In this document: in pieces, positions 8,055 to 17,070 of the stretch
Numbering within the stretch: the first letter of the stretch is position 1
Layout of the letters: each line of letters begins with the position of its first letter
Source: Klebsiella pneumoniae
GTDB lineage: Bacteria > Pseudomonadota > Gammaproteobacteria > Pseudomonadales > UBA5518
Assembly: GCA_945862145.1 (NCBI GenBank)
Contig: CAMAXE010000007.1
Coordinates: 62,001-126,000, forward strand
Direction: 5' to 3'
DNA: 64,000 nucleotides
The notes under the pieces: generated by a model
What the model was told of the DNA's origin: nothing
The model's input: only the letters and a program-made list of their open reading frames with translations
Databases searched by the model: none
Position numbers and translations under genes: made by a program

Positions 8055-8617
8055 AATTCCCGGACTGGCTCTCAAGGCCCGCCACGCTGGGCATGGTGCT
8101 CGCCGTGTCGCTGGCGGGAAACCTGTTTCTCGGGGGCATCGTCGCAGGCCACTTCGGCGCCTCGCGGATGACGCCGCCACCGCTCTTCGCACCCGGCACA
8201 GACACCCTGTTCCGCCTGATCCCTGACCGGGAGAGGCGTGCCATGCGCGAGCATCTGCACGCCAATCATCCCGAAGTCATGGAAACGCATCGGAACCTGC
8301 GCACGCTGCACCGGGAGATCAGTCAGGAACTCGGCCGGGAAGAGCCGGACCGCAAACTCCTGGAGCACAAGCTCGCCGAGGTGCGCGAGGGCGTAGAACT
8401 GCTGGAAAAGTCGATGCATGTGGCCTTTCTGGACACCGTGCTCACCCTGCCAACGCAGGAACGCCGCCGCCTGCTTAACGAGATGCGGCGGCAACTGCCC
8501 AAAGGCATGCCACCGCCTCCCGGTGGGCGCGACAGGCCGCCCGGGAGCGGCCCAGCCGCTGATGATGCCCCGCCGGGACCACCGCGTGGCGAGGACGACG
8601 AGCCCCGGGTGGACTGA
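8051..8617 (+). CDS. Periplasmic heavy-metal-sensor-like protein (CnrX/Spy-CpxP type)
   Basis: This 188-residue protein has one N-terminal membrane anchor (about residues 10-33), a long helical periplasmic region and a disordered Pro/Gly/Asp-rich tail (from about 150). The helical part contains a His/Met cluster (HLHANHPEVMETH, then HREISQEL) and a second segment EKSMHVAFLDTV followed by LPTQERR. That pattern is typical of the heavy-metal-resistance / LTxxQ periplasmic family. As third gene of an ECF operon it probably senses metal or envelope stress and controls the anti-sigma factor. Which metal, if any, cannot be told. Confidence 0.7.
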   Translation: MKFPDWLSRPATLGMVLAVSLAGNLFLGGIVAGHFGASRMTPPPLFAPGTDTLFRLIPDRERRAMREHLHANHPEVMETHRNLRTLHREISQELGREEPDRKLLEHKLAEVREGVELLEKSMHVAFLDTVLTLPTQERRRLLNEMRRQLPKGMPPPPGGRDRPPGSGPAADDAPPGPPRGEDDEPRVD

Positions 8618-8629
8618 GAAGACTCGGAG

Positions 8630-9601
8630 TCAGCCCTGCAGCACAGAGCGCAGGTCGGGCGCGTCGAGCAGGCGATCCGTCCACTGCTCCAGCTCGGACA
8701 GCGAAGCCTGCTGCAACCGCGCGTGAGTCGCGGCATCCAAGGGTCCGAAGCGCGCAGTGAGCAGGCGTTCCAGAAGTCTCGTCTGACCAGCGAGTGTGCC
8801 CTGAGCCAGCCCCTCGGCCTGACCCTCGGCCAACCCCTCAGCCAATCCCTCGGCCAATCCTTCAGTCCGTCCCTCGGCCCGTCCCTCGGCCCGCCCTTCC
8901 TCGATCGCCTCCTTCCGGAACTGCTTTTCGTCCATGATCGCGATCATGCGCCGCGTCGCCTCGTGCCAGGCGAGCGTGTCATCGCTCATGTCACGGATAC
9001 GGTCCATGGCCTCTTTCACGGGCGGGTAGTTGATCTCGCTCATGCGCTGCTCCTCCTGCCAATGCTTCAGGAACGCTACCCAGGCTGCGAGCGCCGGGCC
9101 CCCGGCACCCAGCCGATCGGCCTTGGGCAGCTCGATCAGGTTGAACTGCAACTCCTCTCCCAGCCGTACGTCGTGCTGCTCGCGGTCGCGCAGTTCGAAA
9201 CACCAGATGCCCTGATCTTCATCCTCGAAGAGCGCGAAGTCCAGCAGGTGGATCGCGATGGCGGGCTTGAGCGTTGCGTAGTCATCGCCCTGACGCATCT
9301 GCCGGGTGAACGCACGGGCGAGGTAGAAGGCACTGCGGGCCGACCAGGCACGGTGTGCGCGGACCTGCATCTCGACGTTGTAGAGCTTGCCGTCGGGGTC
9401 GCGGGCGAGGATGTCCAGGATGATCTGTTTGCCGCTGAGGTCCTCGGGGGTGATGTCGGGGTTCAGGATCTCGACGACGGTGAGGGGCGGCTCGTTGGAA
9501 CGCACGGCGTTGATGAGCTCAGCAAGCAGATGTGGCGCGCCGGTGAACAGGCGCTTGAAGACGGCGTCGTTCTTGGGGTCGAGGAGCGGTGCGGCGTCCA
9601 T
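8630..9601 (-). CDS. Rpn-family PD-(D/E)XK nuclease / putative transposase-associated protein
   Basis: The 323-residue protein starts MDAAPLLDPKNDAVFKRLF, characteristic of the Rpn recombination-promoting nuclease family (once annotated as transposase, TIGR01784). The PD-(D/E)XK core is visible as ILDILARD (Asp63) and NVEMQ (Glu77, Gln79). Residues about 235-268 are a degenerate Ala-Glu-Gly-Leu tetrapeptide repeat linker. A C-terminal domain of about 50 residues (LLERLLTARFGPLD...) resembles DUF4351. E. coli Rpn proteins cut DNA and promote RecA-independent recombination, and roles in phage defence have been proposed. It is a single gene, convergent with the sensor gene. Confidence 0.85.
   Translation of the reverse strand: MDAAPLLDPKNDAVFKRLFTGAPHLLAELINAVRSNEPPLTVVEILNPDITPEDLSGKQIILDILARDPDGKLYNVEMQVRAHRAWSARSAFYLARAFTRQMRQGDDYATLKPAIAIHLLDFALFEDEDQGIWCFELRDREQHDVRLGEELQFNLIELPKADRLGAGGPALAAWVAFLKHWQEEQRMSEINYPPVKEAMDRIRDMSDDTLAWHEATRRMIAIMDEKQFRKEAIEEGRAEGRAEGRTEGLAEGLAEGLAEGQAEGLAQGTLAGQTRLLERLLTARFGPLDAATHARLQQASLSELEQWTDRLLDAPDLRSVLQG
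8801..8900 (-). repeat. In-frame 12-bp tandem repeat tract in the Rpn-family gene
   Basis: About eight degenerate copies of a 12-bp unit (plus strand CCCTCGGCCAAT and variants) encode successive GLAE/GRAE tetrapeptides in the linker between nuclease and C-terminal domains. Copies differ by one to three bases. Copy number could change by slippage without breaking frame, because 12 bp is four codons. Confidence 0.85.
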
Positions 9602-9806
9602 GCCGGTGTTTCCTTCCGTGGGTGGTGGCGCGGCGGGTGCCGGGCTGGGGGAAGGCTAGGGGCGGCGAGGCACGGATGGCTGTAGTACATGTCGGATACA
9701 GAGCGATTTCGCCATCCCCGCTGTCCCTTTTGGTCATTGAGCCCGCCACTGCCCGCCGCGTAGCATTTGGCTTTCCTGCCCTCACGACGCCAGGGAGCCG
9801 TGGCCC

Positions 9807-11018
9807 ATGACAACCGACGCTTATATCTACGATGCGATCCGCACCCCGCGAGGGCGCGGCAAATCCAGCGGCGCGCTCCATGAGGTGAAGCCCGTGACGC
9901 TGGTCGCCGGTCTCCTGAAAGAGCTGGCACGCCGCAATAACCTGAGAGACACCAGCCTGGTCGATGACGTGGTGCTCGGCTGCGTCACGGCCGTGGGCGA
10001 TCAGGGCGCGGACATCGCCAAGGTGGCCTCGCTCGCCGCTGGCTGGGACGAGGACGTGGCCGGTGTCACGCTGAACCGCTTCTGCGCCTCGGGCGCCGAG
10101 GCCGTGAACATGGCAGCCATGAAAGTGCGCTCAGGCTGGGAACAGCTGGTGGTCGGCGGCGGGGTGGAGTCAATGTCCCGCGTGCCGATGGGCAGCGACG
10201 GCGGCGCGATGGGCATGGACCCGGAAACCGCCATGCAGACGGGCTTCATGCCGCAGGGCATAGGCGCCGACCTGATCGCCACGCTGGACGGCTTCTCGCG
10301 GGCAGATGTCGATGCCTACGCCGCCGGCTCGCACCGTCGCGCCGCGGCCGCCTGGGCGCGCGGTGCGTTCGCGAAGTCGATCATCCCGGTGCGCGATCGC
10401 AACGGCATCAGCATCCTTGAGCGCGACGAGACCATCCGCCCCGACAGCAGTGTCGAGAGCCTCGCCAAACTTCCTTCCTCCTTCCAGTTCATGGGCGATC
10501 TCGGCTTCGACGGCGTGCCACGCACGAAGTACCCGCAGGTCGAGCGCATCGAGCACGTCCACACAGCGGGCAACTCCTCCGGGATCGTCGATGGCGCAGC
10601 GCTGGTGCTGGTGGGCTCCGAGGCCGCCGGCAAGCAGCTGGGGCTGCGGCCGCGCGGGCGCGTCGTGGCAGCAGCCGTGGTTGGCACCGACCCCACGATC
10701 ATGCTGGTGGGCCCGGCGCCCGCCACGCGCAAGGCGCTCAAGGTGGCCGGCCTGTCCTTCGACGATATCGACCTGTTCGAGGTGAACGAGGCCTTTGCCG
10801 CCGTCGTGATGCACTTCCAGCGCGACACGGGCGTACCGTGGGAGAAGATCAACGTGAACGGTGGCGCGATCGCCATGGGCCACCCGCTCGGGGCCACGGG
10901 CGCCATGCTGATCGGCACCGTGCTCGACGAACTCGAGGCCCGCGGCGGCCGCTACGGGGTGGTCACCGCCTGCGTGGGCGGTGGCATGGGCATCGCCACC
11001 ATCATCGAGCGTCTCTGA
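9807..11018 (+). CDS. Acetyl-CoA C-acyltransferase (thiolase)
   Basis: This 403-residue thiolase carries all active-site elements: nucleophile Cys93 in NRFCASG, NEAFA (from Asn327), His359 in GHPLGATG, and the acid/base Cys389 in CVGGGMG. It catalyses CoA-dependent cleavage of 3-ketoacyl-CoA, the last step of beta-oxidation. It lies 28 bp upstream of the FadB/FadJ-type gene and is followed by an acyl-CoA dehydrogenase gene, forming a three-gene beta-oxidation operon. By order it is the beta-subunit partner (FadA/FadI-like) of a trifunctional complex. The ATG at 9807 gives a typical N-terminus. Confidence 0.92.
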   Translation: MTTDAYIYDAIRTPRGRGKSSGALHEVKPVTLVAGLLKELARRNNLRDTSLVDDVVLGCVTAVGDQGADIAKVASLAAGWDEDVAGVTLNRFCASGAEAVNMAAMKVRSGWEQLVVGGGVESMSRVPMGSDGGAMGMDPETAMQTGFMPQGIGADLIATLDGFSRADVDAYAAGSHRRAAAAWARGAFAKSIIPVRDRNGISILERDETIRPDSSVESLAKLPSSFQFMGDLGFDGVPRTKYPQVERIEHVHTAGNSSGIVDGAALVLVGSEAAGKQLGLRPRGRVVAAAVVGTDPTIMLVGPAPATRKALKVAGLSFDDIDLFEVNEAFAAVVMHFQRDTGVPWEKINVNGGAIAMGHPLGATGAMLIGTVLDELEARGGRYGVVTACVGGGMGIATIIERL

Positions 11019-11046
11019 AGAACCGCAGCACCGGGAAGCAGCACAC

Positions 11047-13182
11047 ATGAAAAGCATTCGCTACGAAAAGGACGCGGCCAACATCGTCCATGTGATCTTC
11101 GACAACCCCACGGAATCGGCGAACCTGATGAATGTCGCCTTCCGCGAGGACTTCGCCACCGTGGTGGCGCAACTCAAGGCCGAGCCCGATCTGGCGGGCG
11201 TGATCCTGCGCTCGGCCAAGTCCACGTTCTTCGCGGGCGCGGACTTGAAAGAAATGGTGCAGGCGCAGGAGCAGACGGCGCAGTTCATGTGGGACTTCGC
11301 GCAGCCGCTGAAGCAGCAGATGCGCCAGCTGGAAACACTCGGCAAGCCGGTGGTGGCTGCCATCAACGGCGCGGCACTCGGCGGTGGCTGGGAGATCTGC
11401 CTGTGCGCGCACCACCGCATTGCGCTGGATAACCCCAAGACCACGCTCGGCCTGCCCGAGGTGACGCTGGGGCTGCTGCCCGGCGGTGGCGGCGTGGTGC
11501 GGATGGTGCGGCTGCTGGGCCTGGAGGCGGCGCTGCCGTTCCTCATGGAAGGTCAGCAGTTCAACCCCGAGAAAGGCCTTAAGCTCGGCCTGGTGCATGA
11601 ATTAGCGAGCACCGAAGAAGACATGCTCGAGAAGGCGTGCGCCTGGATCACCGCGCGCCCGGAGTCGAAGCAGCCCTGGGACATGCCGGGCTACAAGATG
11701 CCCGGCGGCACACCCTCGCACCCGGCACTGGCGCCCAAATTGATGGTCGTGCCCGTGATGCTCCGCGAAAAAACCAAAGGCGTGATGCCCGCGCCCGAGG
11801 CCATTCTGAGCGCCGCCGTGGAAGGCGCGCAGGTGGATGTGGACGCGGCGCTGCGCATCGAGACCCGCTACTTCATCGAGCTGGCGCGCGGCCCGGTGGC
11901 GCGCAACATGATCAATACCTTCTGGTTCCAGCTGAACGACATCAAGGCCGGCGTGGGACGCCCTGCCGGCGTGCCCAAGGCGAGCTTCGCCAAGGTGGGC
12001 ATACTCGGCGCCGGCATGATGGGCGCGGGCATCGCCCACGTCTGTGCGAGCCGTGGCATACAGGTGGTGTTGAAGGATGTGAGCCAGGAGGCCGCCGACA
12101 AAGGCAAGGCCTACTCGGCGAAGCTCCTCGCCAAGCAACTCCAGCGCGGCAAACTGACGCCGGAGAAAATGGACGCCACGCTGGCACGCATTCACGCCAC
12201 GGCCTCGGCCGCGGATCTGGCCGGCTGCGAGCTGATCGTGGAAGCGGTCTTCGAGGATCGCGGCCTGAAGGCCAAGGTCACGCAGGAGGCCGAGGCCCAC
12301 CTCGGCACCAACGCGATCTTCGCCTCCAACACCTCGACGCTGCCGATCACAGGCCTCGCGCAGGCGAGCGCGCGGCCGGAGAATTTCATCGGCCTGCACT
12401 TCTTCTCGCCGGCCGACAAGATGCCGCTGGTCGAGATCATCTGCGGCAAGCAGACCAGCCCCGAAACACTCGCCCGCTCCTACGACTTCGTGCAGGCCAT
12501 CGGCAAGACGCCGGTGATCGTGAACGACGCGCGCGGCTTCTTCACCTCGCGCGTCTTCGGCACCTTCTGCAACGAAGGCATCGCGATGCTGAACGAGGGC
12601 GTGCCGGCGGCCGCCATCGAAAACGGCGCGGCACTCGCGGGCTTCCCGGTGGGGCCGCTCGCGGTATCCGACGAGGTGAGCCTCGCGCTGATGGCGAAGA
12701 TCCGGCTGCAGACCATCAAGGACATGGAGGCAGAGGGCAAGGTCTACGAGGCCCGCAGCTCCGAAGTGGTGGTGGAATGGATGATGAGCGAGGATCGCGC
12801 CGGCAAGGCTGCGGGCAAGGGTTTCTACGAGTATCCCCAAGGCGGCAAGAAGCATCTCTGGAGCGGGCTCGACGCGCACTTCGGCAAGAACGGCGCCCTG
12901 ATCGCGCTGCAGGACATCAAGGACCGGCTGCTCTACGTGCAGGCACTGGAATCCGTGCGCTGCTGGGACGAGGGCGTGGTGACCACTGCACGCGATGCCA
13001 ACATCGGCTCAATCATGGGCATCGGTTTTCCGCCGTGGACGGGCGGCGTGCTGCAGTTTATCAACAGTACCGGGCTCGAGGCCTTCGTGGCGCGCTCGTG
13101 CGAACTCGCGGCGCACTACGGCGAGCACTTCCTGCCGCCGGCCTCGTTGGTGGCGCGCGCGGCTCGCAACGACACTTTCTGA
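11047..13182 (+). CDS. Bifunctional enoyl-CoA hydratase / 3-hydroxyacyl-CoA dehydrogenase (FadB/FadJ type)
   Basis: The 711-residue fusion has an N-terminal crotonase domain with oxyanion-hole and acid residues (FFAGADLKEM 61-70, GGGWEICL with Glu116, LPEVTLG with Glu138). This is followed by an NAD-dependent L-3-hydroxyacyl-CoA dehydrogenase with GAGMMG (321-326), HFFSP (His451) and the C-terminal helical domain. It performs steps two and three of classical L-specific beta-oxidation and probably associates with the adjacent thiolase. The start at 11047 (MKSIRYEKDA) was chosen over an upstream in-frame ATG inside the thiolase gene because it matches the family N-terminus. Confidence 0.93.
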   Translation: MKSIRYEKDAANIVHVIFDNPTESANLMNVAFREDFATVVAQLKAEPDLAGVILRSAKSTFFAGADLKEMVQAQEQTAQFMWDFAQPLKQQMRQLETLGKPVVAAINGAALGGGWEICLCAHHRIALDNPKTTLGLPEVTLGLLPGGGGVVRMVRLLGLEAALPFLMEGQQFNPEKGLKLGLVHELASTEEDMLEKACAWITARPESKQPWDMPGYKMPGGTPSHPALAPKLMVVPVMLREKTKGVMPAPEAILSAAVEGAQVDVDAALRIETRYFIELARGPVARNMINTFWFQLNDIKAGVGRPAGVPKASFAKVGILGAGMMGAGIAHVCASRGIQVVLKDVSQEAADKGKAYSAKLLAKQLQRGKLTPEKMDATLARIHATASAADLAGCELIVEAVFEDRGLKAKVTQEAEAHLGTNAIFASNTSTLPITGLAQASARPENFIGLHFFSPADKMPLVEIICGKQTSPETLARSYDFVQAIGKTPVIVNDARGFFTSRVFGTFCNEGIAMLNEGVPAAAIENGAALAGFPVGPLAVSDEVSLALMAKIRLQTIKDMEAEGKVYEARSSEVVVEWMMSEDRAGKAAGKGFYEYPQGGKKHLWSGLDAHFGKNGALIALQDIKDRLLYVQALESVRCWDEGVVTTARDANIGSIMGIGFPPWTGGVLQFINSTGLEAFVARSCELAAHYGEHFLPPASLVARAARNDTF

Positions 13183-13204
13183 TCACCCTGCAGGAGCAGT
13201 AGCG

Positions 13205-14347
13205 ATGATTCCACGCACGATCTACGCCGAAGAGCACGAGATATTCCGCGCCAGCGTACGCAAGTTCCTCGAGCACGAATGCGCGCCGCACCACGAGCGC
13301 TGGGAAGAGGAAGGCAACATCGACCGTGAAGTCTGGAACAAGGCGGGGGCACAGGGTTTTCTCTGCCCCACCGTGCCCGAGGAATACGGCGGCGCCGGCA
13401 CGGACTTTCTGTACAACTGCGTGATCGACGAGGAAATCGCCGGCGCGGGACTCTCCGGGATCGGCTGGGGCCTGCACAACGATATCGTCGCGCCCTATCT
13501 GGTGAACTACGGCACCGAAGCCCTGAAGAAAAAATACCTGCCACGCATGGCAACCGGCGAAATGGTCACCGCGATAGCGATGTCGGAACCCGCTGCGGGC
13601 TCCGATCTGCAGGGTATCAAGACCACCGCTGTCCGCGATGGCGATCACTACGTCATCAACGGCTCGAAAACTTTCATCACCAACGGCTATCTCTCGGACC
13701 TGGTCGTCGTGGTCGCCAAGACCGATCCGGCCGCCGGCGCCAAGGGAACGAGCCTGTTGCTGGTGGAGGCCGGCATGGCGGGCTTCAGCAAGGGCCGCAA
13801 GCTGAAGAAAGTGGGCATGAAGGCGCAGGATACCTCCGAGCTTTTCTTCGACAACGTGCGCGTGCCGGCAGAGAACCTCCTCGGCGAGGAAGGCATGGGC
13901 TTCGTCTACCTGATGCAGGAGCTGCCGCAGGAGCGCTTGTCAGTGGCGGTGAACGCCATTGCGGCCACCGAGTCCGCGCTGCGCATCACGGTCGATTACG
14001 TGAAGGAGCGCAAGGCTTTCGGCAAGCCGGTGGCCGCCTTCCAGAACACGCAGTTCAAACTCGCCGAGATGGACGCCGAGATCACCGCCATGCGCGTGTT
14101 CATCGACCGCTGCATCGAGCTGCACCTGCAGGGCAGGCTGGATATCCCCACGGCTGCCAAGACCAAGCTCCTCTCGACCGACCTGCAGTGCAAGGTGCTC
14201 GACGAGTGCGTGCAGCTGCATGGCGGCTACGGCTACATGTGGGAGTACCCGATCGCGCGGGCGTGGGCGGATTCGCGCGTGCAGCGGATCTACGCGGGCA
14301 CCAACGAGGTGATGAAGATCATCATTTCGCGGGCATTGCTGGGCTGA
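13205..14347 (+). CDS. Acyl-CoA dehydrogenase
   Basis: This 380-residue flavoprotein has the typical family order: N-terminal helices, EPAAGSD with flavin/substrate contacts, KTFITNGYLSD, the C-terminal helical domain with RKAFGKP and QLHGGYGYM, and the catalytic base Glu368 in AGTNE. It introduces the 2,3-double bond of acyl-CoA with electron transfer to ETF. The start ATG 13205 is preceded by AGGAG. It is third in the operon after thiolase and FadB/J-type genes, 22 bp downstream, so the operon covers a complete beta-oxidation cycle. Chain-length preference cannot be read. Confidence 0.92.
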   Translation: MIPRTIYAEEHEIFRASVRKFLEHECAPHHERWEEEGNIDREVWNKAGAQGFLCPTVPEEYGGAGTDFLYNCVIDEEIAGAGLSGIGWGLHNDIVAPYLVNYGTEALKKKYLPRMATGEMVTAIAMSEPAAGSDLQGIKTTAVRDGDHYVINGSKTFITNGYLSDLVVVVAKTDPAAGAKGTSLLLVEAGMAGFSKGRKLKKVGMKAQDTSELFFDNVRVPAENLLGEEGMGFVYLMQELPQERLSVAVNAIAATESALRITVDYVKERKAFGKPVAAFQNTQFKLAEMDAEITAMRVFIDRCIELHLQGRLDIPTAAKTKLLSTDLQCKVLDECVQLHGGYGYMWEYPIARAWADSRVQRIYAGTNEVMKIIISRALLG

Positions 14348-14360
14348 GGGTGAGCGGGCC

Positions 14361-14585
14361 CGCGGCGGCGGTCGCGGGCACGGCCCGCAGCCTTGGTCGT
14401 GGATATGGCCCGCAGCCTTGGTCGCGGGCATGGCCCGCTCCTACGGGAAGAGGGGGGTCGCTATCTCGCGCATAGGTGGGCCATGACCCTGAAATTTCTC
14501 TCGCAAAGGGGCCGCGACATCTCCACCGGTAGGAGCGGGCCATGCCCGCGAAATCTCCACCGGTAGGAGCGGGCCATGCCCGCGA
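14361..14585. repeat. REP-like palindrome array (first site)
   Basis: The 252-bp gap after the acyl-CoA dehydrogenase is filled with copies of an imperfect palindrome: GTAGGAGCGGGC, then CAT, then GCCCGCGA. Forward copies lie at 14529-14551 and 14563-14585 within a 34-bp direct repeat. An inverted copy is at 14422-14444, with degenerate copies near 14371-14410 that share GCAGCCTTGGTCG. The GTAGG-headed hairpin matches the REP elements of pseudomonads and xanthomonads, which are mobilised by RAYT transposases. No RAYT gene is in the window. The hairpins may also act as transcript ends. Confidence 0.85.
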
Positions 14586-14599
14586 CCAATAGCCGATGC

Positions 14600-15082
14600 T
14601 CAGGACAATTTGGAACCAGCCCCCGCCCCGAGCGCCTGCTGCAAGATCTCCAGCCGGTCGGCGCCATGGCTCAGGAATTCCTCGCCATACAGCCTGCGGT
14701 AGGGCTCGGCCTGCTCGGCGATTTGCTCCGGATCGAGCCGCTGGTAGGCCGCCTCGCCGATCTGCCGGATCAGATCTCGCTCCACCAGCCGATCGCTAAG
14801 CTGGTCCCAGAAGCTGTCGTTCTCGAACTCCTCGATCAGCTGCACCGCGTCGCTCACCTCGTCGTAGTCGCGGGTGAGCCAGTAGCGCTGCTCGATGGCG
14901 TCATACTCCACCAGTTCGCCGCAGCCAAACTCCTCGGCGAGGGCGAGGACCTTCTGCTCCAGCACGCGCAGCTGCGCGGTCTCCTGCGGCTCCTCGGTGC
15001 GGTAGGCGTGCAGCACCCAATCGGCGATCTCGAGGACCGTGAGCAATGACCGGTAGTCGCGCCGGCTGAGGTCGAGCTTCAT
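14600..15082 (-). CDS. Conserved-looking acidic hypothetical protein
   Basis: The product is 160 residues, acidic and mostly helical, with no signal peptide or membrane segment (MKLDLSRRDYRSLLTVLEIA at the start). I do not recognise a family. The start at 15082 was chosen because the open frame upstream of it is antisense to the GST gene and low-complexity. The stop of the GST gene (15084) lies 2 bp from this start, so the two are probably co-transcribed. The end lies 15 bp from the REP array. Coding is supported by composition and tight spacing only. Confidence 0.65.
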   Translation of the reverse strand: MKLDLSRRDYRSLLTVLEIADWVLHAYRTEEPQETAQLRVLEQKVLALAEEFGCGELVEYDAIEQRYWLTRDYDEVSDAVQLIEEFENDSFWDQLSDRLVERDLIRQIGEAAYQRLDPEQIAEQAEPYRRLYGEEFLSHGADRLEILQQALGAGAGSKLS

Positions 15083-15083
15083 G

Positions 15084-15716
15084 TCAGCCTGCCTTTGCCG
15101 AGGGCCTAGCGGAAACAACCGCGTACCAGCGCGCGATATTGACGCACTCGGTGGGAACGCTCTTGCGGATCCACTTGGCGAAGTCACAGGCGCAGAGCGC
15201 GTCGATATCGGCCATGCTGAAACTGTCGCCCACCACGAACTCGCGCCCGGCGAGCCGCGTCTCGAGGGTGCGCCAGAAATACTCCAGACGCTGCAGGCCG
15301 CGCTCCACCAGCACCGGCTCCTGCGCCAGCGACACCGGACCGGGAATGCTGCGGTTGGCGAAGCTCGGGTTGCTGTTGCGAAAGGCCTCCGCAACGGCCA
15401 TCACGCCTTCGTTGAAAATGCGGGTACTCCACTCGCGGATCTCACCCTTCTCGAGCGCCGTGCGCCCGAGTAGCGACGGCTCCGGGTGCAGCGCCTCGAG
15501 GTAATCGCAAATCGCCACCACCTGGGTGAGCACCGTACCCTCGTCCGTCACCAGCACGGGCACCGTACTCATCGGGTTCAGGGCGACGAAGGCCGGGGCG
15601 AACTGCCCACCCTTCATGAGATCGACGGGCTCGAAAGGCATCTCGATGCCTTTCTCCGCCATGAAGATGTGGAGCCGACGGGGATTGGGGGCTGCCGGGT
15701 AGCTGTGAAGTTTCAT
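15084..15716 (-). CDS. Glutathione S-transferase family protein
   Basis: The 210-residue protein has an N-terminal thioredoxin-like domain (MKLHSYPAAPNPRRLHIFMA; the loop TVPVLVTDEG with cis-Pro; then TQVVAICDYLE, with the Glu/Asp-Ser-like glutathione contact replaced). An all-helical C-terminal domain follows, containing the N-capping motif FSMADIDALC. It probably conjugates or reduces small electrophiles with glutathione. The catalytic Ser/Cys position near residue 10-12 reads Asn-Pro-Arg, so activity type is uncertain. It is upstream of the 160-residue hypothetical gene. Confidence 0.85.
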   Translation of the reverse strand: MKLHSYPAAPNPRRLHIFMAEKGIEMPFEPVDLMKGGQFAPAFVALNPMSTVPVLVTDEGTVLTQVVAICDYLEALHPEPSLLGRTALEKGEIREWSTRIFNEGVMAVAEAFRNSNPSFANRSIPGPVSLAQEPVLVERGLQRLEYFWRTLETRLAGREFVVGDSFSMADIDALCACDFAKWIRKSVPTECVNIARWYAVVSARPSAKAG

Positions 15717-15846
15717 GCGGTACGCATCCTGCCAGACGAGGTGCGCGCAATCTGGCAGCGGGTGGCGCGAGCGTCAAGCACACCGCACCTCATGGGCACA
15801 AAGGCAGCGCCGCGACTCGCACAAAACGGGCCGCAGCAACAAAGCC

Positions 15847-17028
15847 TCAGCAGACCTCGAAGAGCCCTGCCGCGCCCATGCCGCCACCCACGCACATGGT
15901 GACGACCACGTATTTCACACCGCGGCGCTCGCCCTCGCGCAGCGCGTGCCCGACCATCCGCGCGCCGCTCATGCCGTAGGGGTGGCCGATGGAGATCGCG
16001 CCGCCGTTCACGTTCAGCCGGTCAGCCGGGATGCCCAATCGGTCGCGGCAGTAGATCACCTGCACGGCGAAGGCCTCGTTCAGCTCCCACAGGCCGATAT
16101 CGTCCATCGACAGTCCGTGCTGCTTCAGCAGCTTGGGGATGGCGAACACCGGGCCGATGCCCATCTCGTCGGGCTCGCAGCCGGCCACGGCGATGCCGCG
16201 GTAGATGCCGAGAGGCTGCAGGCCTTTTCTGGCGGCGGTGGCGTCATCCATCACCACCACGGCAGCGGCGCCATCGGATAACTGGCTCGCATTGCCGGCG
16301 GTGATGCAGCCACCCTCGATCACGGGCTTCAGTGCGGCGAGGCCCGCGGCCGTGGTGTCGGCGCGGTTGCCTTCGTCCATGGCGACCGTGACGTCTTTGT
16401 AGCTCAGCTCACCGGTTTTCTTGTCCTTCATCTCGACGTTGGCGCTGACCGTGATGATCTCCTCGGCAAACAGGCCGGCGGCCTGCGCGGCGGCGGTGCG
16501 CTGCTGGCTCTCGAGGGCGTATTCGTCTTGGCGCTCACGCGAGATGCCGTAGCGCTTCGCCACCACCTCGGCGGTGTGGAGCATCGGCATGTAGACGTTT
16601 TCGTGCATGGCCTTGAGACGGGGATCGAGCCGCCGGAAACCGTTCAGGTGCTCGTTCTGGACCAGGCTGATGTGCTCAAGGCCACCGCCCACCACGATAC
16701 GCATGCCGTCATGCAACACCTGCTTGGCCGCCGTGGCGATCGCCATCAGGCCCGAGGAGCACTGACGGTCCATGGTCATGCCGCTCACCGTGACCGGCAG
16801 GCCACCGGCAAGAGCGGCCATGCGGCCCACGTTCAGCGACTGCGTGCCCTGCGGCATGGCGCAGCCCATGATCACATCATCGACCTCGGCGCCCTCGATG
16901 CCCGCGCGCTCGACCGCTGCCCGGATCGCATGGCCCGCCATCGTGGGAGCCTCGGTATTGTTGAAGAGGCCGCGATAGGCCTTGCCAATGGGGCTGCGTG
17001 CGGTGGAGACGATCACGGCCTGGGTCAT
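15847..17028 (-). CDS. Acetyl-CoA C-acyltransferase (second thiolase)
   Basis: This 393-residue thiolase shows nucleophile Cys90 in DRQCSSG, a WELNEAFA motif, His349 in GHPYGMSG and Cys379 in CVGGGMG. All catalytic residues are present. The [10 protein letters not shown] variant differs from the MGHPLGATG of the thiolase at 9807-11018, so this is a separate subfamily, possibly serving branched-chain or other acyl-CoAs. It lies on the opposite strand, head of the minus-strand lipid cluster's distal end, and is separated from sodC by 42 bp. Confidence 0.92.
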   Translation of the reverse strand: MTQAVIVSTARSPIGKAYRGLFNNTEAPTMAGHAIRAAVERAGIEGAEVDDVIMGCAMPQGTQSLNVGRMAALAGGLPVTVSGMTMDRQCSSGLMAIATAAKQVLHDGMRIVVGGGLEHISLVQNEHLNGFRRLDPRLKAMHENVYMPMLHTAEVVAKRYGISRERQDEYALESQQRTAAAQAAGLFAEEIITVSANVEMKDKKTGELSYKDVTVAMDEGNRADTTAAGLAALKPVIEGGCITAGNASQLSDGAAAVVVMDDATAARKGLQPLGIYRGIAVAGCEPDEMGIGPVFAIPKLLKQHGLSMDDIGLWELNEAFAVQVIYCRDRLGIPADRLNVNGGAISIGHPYGMSGARMVGHALREGERRGVKYVVVTMCVGGGMGAAGLFEVC

Positions 17029-17070
17029 GCGAAATCCTCGTGCTAGTGAGCCTGTAGCGGGGCGCGGAGT

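Noticed and set aside
8618-8629. Possible terminator between sensor and Rpn genes
   Set aside because: The 12-bp gap is too short to hold a hairpin and shows none.
9602-9806. Possible gene or site between the Rpn gene and the thiolase
   Set aside because: No coding frame with convincing composition in the 205 bp; it presumably contains promoter sequence.
11602-12879. Long open frame antisense to the FadB/J-type gene (425 codons)
   Set aside because: It is a mirror of a GC-rich coding gene; composition is His/Arg/Gly-rich with no recognised motif, and the opposite strand has an obvious enzyme.
11637-13202. Long out-of-frame open stretch on the plus strand (521 codons)
   Set aside because: Arg-rich, low-complexity, overlapping the same enzyme in another frame; GC-rich third positions keep such frames open.
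14361-14585. Regular repeats that could be mistaken for a CRISPR array
   Set aside because: Copies are palindromic, in both orientations, separated by 11-85 bp of non-uniform spacers, and no cas genes are near. REP-like elements explain them.
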